From Blastomussa wellsi (taxonomy: Eukaryota > Cnidaria > Anthozoa > Scleractinia > Plerogyridae): a stretch of DNA of 64,000 nucleotides. Positions 59,333 to 64,000 of this stretch are shown in pieces. The notes under the pieces were generated by a model. It ran no database searches. It had not been told where the DNA came from and saw only the letters and a program-made list of their open reading frames with translations. Position 1 is the first letter of the stretch; the number at the start of each line of letters is the position of its first letter. The DNA lies in assembly GCA_947652115.1 (NCBI GenBank), contig OX393568.1, forward strand, positions 20,132,621 through 20,196,620, read 5' to 3'. The translations under genes and the position numbers were made by a program.

Positions 59333-62300
59333 ATGGGAGATCTGTGCCTCGAGCGACAAGTATTCCAGCGGTGTTGCCCTGCAAAGGAAGATGGCGTCTT
59401 GTTATCTGTAGAACGTTGCCGTAAAAATCTTGCATTTCCGTCGAAATATTCTTGTTATTTTAAAGAGTTCATTGGTGAAAGTGGGTCGATTATGTGCCGT
59501 AATTGTGCCTTGCCTGAATGGGGGGAGCCGCTGAAAATCCCCGTAGCGGAACTACCACACTTTTTCTCCAAACAGATTAGCTGGAACTTTGAGCGGCTGA
59601 ATTACGGCGGAGGGGCTGTTATGGAAACCGTTTCTGGCCGTCCAGAGCGACCTTCGGTGACAGGAAGACTCGGCTGTAGGCTGAGGGAAGGCATGCAGCC
59701 TCCAACGAGGGGGAAGCGAACGGAGAGGTACCTTCTCGTGAGTGAATGCTTGTACTGTCCTGGCAAAAGATATGGATGCACTCCGCGAGCGAATTGCACG
59801 GGAAAACGTCGAAACTGTTATGCAATGTGTAAGGTTACTGTATACGCTGATGCGCCAGATATCGCTGAGGTTTCTTTCTCTGGGAGTCACGGAAGTGGAA
59901 ACGTTACCGATCCATCGCTACACAGAACCCCGCACGACGTTAAGAGGAGAAGATTAGGCGACGAAGACGGCAATGATCAACCACAGGTAAGAATAGGGTA
60001 GTTTTGTTATGACTAGAGCGAATTACTAAGGCTATTACCAATTCAAAACAAAAAACAAGAGATTATCACCTGTGGGAAGTGTGGGAAAGTTGTGTGAAAA
60101 GTCAAATCGACTAAACACCAGAATGCAGGGCAACGTTCATCCATTTTACAATACAGATGTATAGCAAAGCCGGCTCGTTTGGCTCGTCAAATCATGCTTG
60201 GTCTCGGTTTTGCACTATAAACTCGATTTCGTCGTTGTAAGAATTAAAATTTTAGTAGAGACGCCACTTTTGTTTTTGTATAATGTAGAGTACCACTTTA
60301 GATCTGTTAGGCCCTTGAATGTCATTGTTTTGTCAAGTGTGATTGTCAAAGGTGGTCTAATGTATACATGATGACTATAGAGTTTGTGTGCTTTGGTTGT
60401 TATCAATCCCAATTATCCCAATATATTAGGACAAGGGTCACTTGTGTTTCAACCAATAAGAATCAGTGCTGTGGATCAAGTTTCGTGTTTTAAAACAAAC
60501 CACAAAAAGATGGCAGCCGAAGATACCAAGTGTCAGTCTCAAAACAGCAGTCTCTCTCAAGATCACATTCACTTGAACAGTCTCACTTGACAAACTCTGC
60601 TCAAGTCAGAAGAATTCAACAGCTTATCTTGGTAAAAGATTTCTTGACTTGAAGTGTATTCCCCTCTTCTATGGAGGGTATGTTTCAGCAAGGTCAGAAG
60701 GGGACCTGTTAAAATCTGCAATTTTTGTCCAAGTGGTTCAATTTTGTCCTTAGTATAAAATTTTTCAATCCAGTAAATCTCTTTACCCCCTGCCATCTCA
60801 CCACGACATATATCCGTACCATTTGAGAGCCTAAGTATAATGTCCTTTATTTTCCTTGACGAGGTCGCACCACCAAGATTGTGTAGTCTTGGTTTAAGTG
60901 CTAGACAGGGTTTTTGGGCAAGATTCTTTACTCACATCATTGTTCCTCTGTCAACCCAATGTTAATGAGTATCTGTACTTAAGAAGTTAGGAAAACCTGA
61001 TACAAGGGGAGTAGTGGACACTGTCATGTGATTAGTTGTACTTGATGATCCTCAATTTTATTCAGAGATGGAAACAAAATGATCGACCCACAATGGTAGA
61101 ATCTCTCGGCTCAGATGGGCTTAACCTTGATCGCTCTAGTTCAGAAGTCATAGCATTGGAATTGATAACAGGTAACAGCGGGGAAGTGATCACCCCACAG
61201 AACTCGTCAAGTCCACAAGAAGTCATGCTCTGGACAACAGCACCTGGAGGACAGCCTGGATCTCAAACTAGTGCCAGCTGGGCAAACAGTAACGGTACAA
61301 CAACGAGTAGCCCTACGACTCCCAGCACACCATTGAATACACCTTTATCAGCGGCTGTGGTAACTCCCCAGCCACCTACTCAGAGTAACGCACGAGGGGC
61401 TCAAGCTAAGGTTCCAGCTTTCAACTCTCCTCCACTAATGGCTTCAACGGCAGCTAAAAGCAGCGCAGGACACCCATCTTGGACTCCAACTTGGAGAAAT
61501 GAGGTGAAGTTTTCAGGGTCAAAGATGCGTCTGAATCAGGTATGCGTGAGAAGATGCTGTACATGACAAGGTTTTAATTAAATTGTTGTACTGTACATGA
61601 ACACTCCAAAAGGCTTATTTTTTGTCTCCAACTATAGCAAGTGAACACAGGGTTTTTCCACTCACCTCATGAAATTCATCTTGAAAGAAGTTCAAAATTC
61701 GACATTTGATGCTGCCATTTTGAACTGTACTTAGTAGCCAGACTGTGTTTATGTGACATCATTCCGTCTGACTTGAAATCGGCGGATGCTACCAGTAATA
61801 TACATGTAGCCCAAATGCCCATTTACAGTATTAGACTTTTAAAAACCTATTACTTGATGGGAATTGCACCTTGAGGTTTTCTTCTCTGATAACCATGATC
61901 AAAACAAAATAATGATCCCACCATGTACTGGGCCAAAATGCCCTCCATGATAATTAGGTTAATGGTATTCAGTTTCAAAATGTTGGTATGTTGAGGAAAT
62001 GTGACAGATTTTGTATGTGCTGATTCTGTTGGTCATTCGTTGAGGCAGCATGACTAGCTAGTGTAAGTATTTGTGTTTATGGTATTTCTTTATTCAAATT
62101 CTCCACACTTTGCAAATAGCCAGCTGGTTAGCTTCTTACTAATTGGGATTTTTAACAAAGTTAGTTTCTGTTCCATTGTTTATTTGTCCTCAATTAGCAT
62201 ACTGGCTGGTGCTAAATACAATCTTATGGCACTTAAGAAAAATGGCAGTGTGATTTATGTTATTATAGTTCGCTTCGGTGTTTTAATAAAGACCTTTATT

Positions 62301-62499
62301 ATTATTATTATTAAAATGTTATTCAAATTAACTGAAAAATGTTTACTAGTTGAAATCTATTTTATTGCAGCAGCAGCAACATGCAGAAAAGAATCAGGAA
62401 ATTCTTACTCTAAGGCAGCACATCCAGATTCTTCAGCAAGAACATTTGAGCAAAATCTCACGGATAGCTGAGCTTGAGGCTCAACTTCAATGTCTTAAG
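59333..62499 (+). CDS. Cys-rich, coiled-coil protein, unrecognised; 3' end outside window
   Basis: Three exons visible: 59333-59986 (ATG; donor CACAG/GTAAGA), 61066-61539 (acceptor TTATTCAG, donor ATCAG/GTATGC) and 62371-62499 (acceptor TTATTGCAG, donor TTAAG/GTACAA). All are phase 0, giving 419 residues so far. Exon 1 has a Cys-rich module: CRNC at 55-58, then LNYGGGAVMETVSGRPERPS, and six cysteines spaced C-x2-C-x6-C-x5-C-x6-C-x3-C (139-166), which could bind zinc. A basic KRRR patch lies near 205. Exon 2 (219-376) is Ser/Thr/Pro/Gln-rich without a domain. Exon 3 is a coiled coil (QEILTLRQHIQIL, ISRIAELEAQLQCL). A nuclear regulatory or DNA-binding role would fit, but I do not recognise the family. 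Further exons must follow; none is visible before 64000. Confidence 0.72.
62296..62315. repeat. (ATT)n microsatellite
   Basis: TTATTATTATTATTATT run in the last intron before exon 3 of the Cys-rich gene. Confidence 0.8.
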
Positions 62500-63005
62500 G
62501 TACAAATTATAAGATAATAGTATTTATTTAATAACAATTCTCAATTCTCTTTTGGTTGAAATAATAATGGTTTTGGCAGTTTAGATTGTGTAAATGTTGT
62601 GGCTCATTTTTTTCCTTGCCACATTTTGGCTCTCTTTTATTTTACATCATATCAACTTCATGAGTTAATTACGTGTTAGTGGCTAGTCTGACGCATCACT
62701 TTTATTTCCTCCTGAACAAGCGACTCTTCAGAGACCTTTCTGCTTGGCAAACTTGTTGAGCATCATGCTCAAAGTCCCATTCGCTAACAAAATTATTGTG
62801 ACAGCAATCTGGCCTTATATTGCATAAGTATTCTTGACCGCACAATTTCACAAGAGAAATTGACAATAAAGTTGACTGTAAGTGTTACTTGTGTTAATTA
62901 CATTGTTCCTGGCTAGTCTGATGCAGTGATTTCATTTCATCCCACCCAAGGCCTGGTCTACTAGCCACAAACAATGTAATTAACACAAGACAACAGGGAA
63001 TCCAT

Positions 63006-64000
63006 AAAAGCGGTGTCTCTATTTGTATGTTCCAATTATTAAGAGATGCATGGGAATATTGTAGTCTTAATATCGTAGATTTATATCGAGTGAGGACTGT
63101 GTTAAAACTCAAAATAAATGTAAACCTACCTCAGTTGTTGAGTATTGCCATTTCTGCGGCTTAAAATGGTGAATTTGAGCAATTTGGTTGGTTTTGCTTT
63201 GACTGTTACTACACGTTAGACGTTAGAAGAAGGAGACAAGGGTGGAAACCGCCAAGCCGATTTTCACAAAGAAACTGGAATCGCCCGGCTCCCAAATCGA
63301 GCACCAGATAAAATGAAAGGCCAAAGCTTCTTTTCGTGGCATTCAATCAAAGATCCATCCAAAATCCGAGCACTGACCGCCAATTAAGTTTTGAGAAATG
63401 CAGCTTTCAAAGTGACAAATATCTGCGGCAGTCTGTTCGTATGCCAAGGAGTAACCATCACGCTGTTTGCTCCCCACTGATTGGATGATGCTAAACAATT
63501 CATCCAATCAGTGTGGAGCACACAGCGTGACGGTTGGTCCCTGGCAAACAAACAGACTGCCGCGGATGTTTGTTGCTTCAAAAGCTGCATTTCTCAAAAT
63601 TAATTGGTGGTTAGCGCTCGGATTATGAATGGATCTTCAATTGAATGCCACGAAAAGAAGCTTTGACCTTTCATTTTATCTGGTGCCCGATTTGGGAGCT
63701 GGGCGAATCCAATTTCTGTATGAAAATCGGCTTTGCGGTGGAGCGGTCGAAAATGAGCTTTCCACATGCACCCTTGTCTCCTTCTTGTAAGGTGTAGCAA
63801 CAGTCAATGCAAAACCCACAAAATCACTCAAATTTGCCATTTTGAGTCACAGAAACAACAATACACAACAACTGAGGTAGGTTTATGTTTATTTTGAGCT
63901 TTAACATAGACATTACTCTATATAAGCCTATGATATTAAGACTCTACAATACTCTCATACATTTCTTTATAATTCAAATATACAAACAGACACACCACTT
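63006..64000. repeat. Very long inverted repeat (foldback), runs off the right edge
   Basis: The left arm from about 63006 (AAGCGGTGTCTCTATTTGTA, TGTTCCAATTATTAAGAGAT) is mirrored from the last bases of the window (reverse complement AAGTGGTGTGTCTGTTTGTA, TATTTGAATTATAAAGAAAT). Inner blocks agree: AACCTACCTCAGTTGTTG, TTTCATTTTATCTGGTGC, AAGCTTCTTTTCGTGGCATT, GAGAAATGCAGCTTT and CTGATTGGATGA. The centre is near 63490. Arms are close to 490 bp with scattered differences and small indels. No transposase frame is visible. It lies in an intron or just past the visible exons of the Cys-rich gene. Confidence 0.85.

Noticed and set aside
59552..59890. 112-codon minus-strand frame opposite exon 1 of the Cys-rich gene
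   Set aside because: Shadow of the plus-strand exon, whose frame joins the next exon in phase while this one has no partner.

Overview
The window looks like nuclear DNA of an anthozoan cnidarian, most likely a stony coral or close relative. The evidence is compact intron-containing metazoan genes, AT-rich intergenic DNA, many short foldback (MITE-like) elements, and tRNA-derived SINEs of a type I associate with coral and anemone genomes. No bacterial, viral or organellar genes were seen. All gene models were built by hand: splice sites were read from the sequence and reading phases checked exon to exon. None is backed by transcript data.

Layout. (1) 0-28 kb is a homeobox region on the minus strand. 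A two-exon paired-like homeobox gene with Lys50 lies at 5.2-7.5 kb (Dmbx/Otx-like, exact orthology unsure), and a three-exon Pitx gene lies at 25.2-27.8 kb. Both are split at the same homeodomain position (46/47). About 17.7 kb of apparently non-coding DNA separates them, and another ~7 kb without genes lies upstream of Pitx. (2) 35.4-36.3 kb (+) is a broken copy of a type II membrane, cysteine-rich protein gene; its first lesion is a TGA exactly where the motif expects a cysteine. (3) 37.2-43.8 kb (-) carries an orphan membrane-anchor exon and a complete four-exon gene for a 614-residue protein. Its order is type II membrane anchor, short coiled coil, furin-type site, collagen repeat, three Ig domains and a fibrinogen/Caspr-like C-terminal domain. 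(4) 48.0-53.0 kb (-) is a five-exon secreted Kunitz plus thyroglobulin type-1 gene with one probable GC-AG intron. (5) 54.1-58.5 kb (-) is a six-exon secreted SPARC/testican-like gene with an extracellular calcium-binding (EC) domain and one thyroglobulin type-1 domain. (6) 59.3 kb to beyond the window (+) is an unrecognised gene for a Cys-rich protein with a Ser/Thr/Pro-rich middle and a coiled coil. It is arranged head to head with the SPARC-like gene.

Taken together, the left half is a developmental-regulator landscape. The 38-58 kb part is a run of genes for secreted or surface-exposed extracellular proteins (collagen/Ig/fibrinogen, Kunitz, thyroglobulin type-1, SPARC-EC), all on the minus strand. 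Repeats are dense: at least a dozen foldback elements, three SINE-like families, a 46-bp minisatellite, a LINE 3' remnant, and a very long inverted repeat (arms near 0.5 kb) that runs off the right edge.
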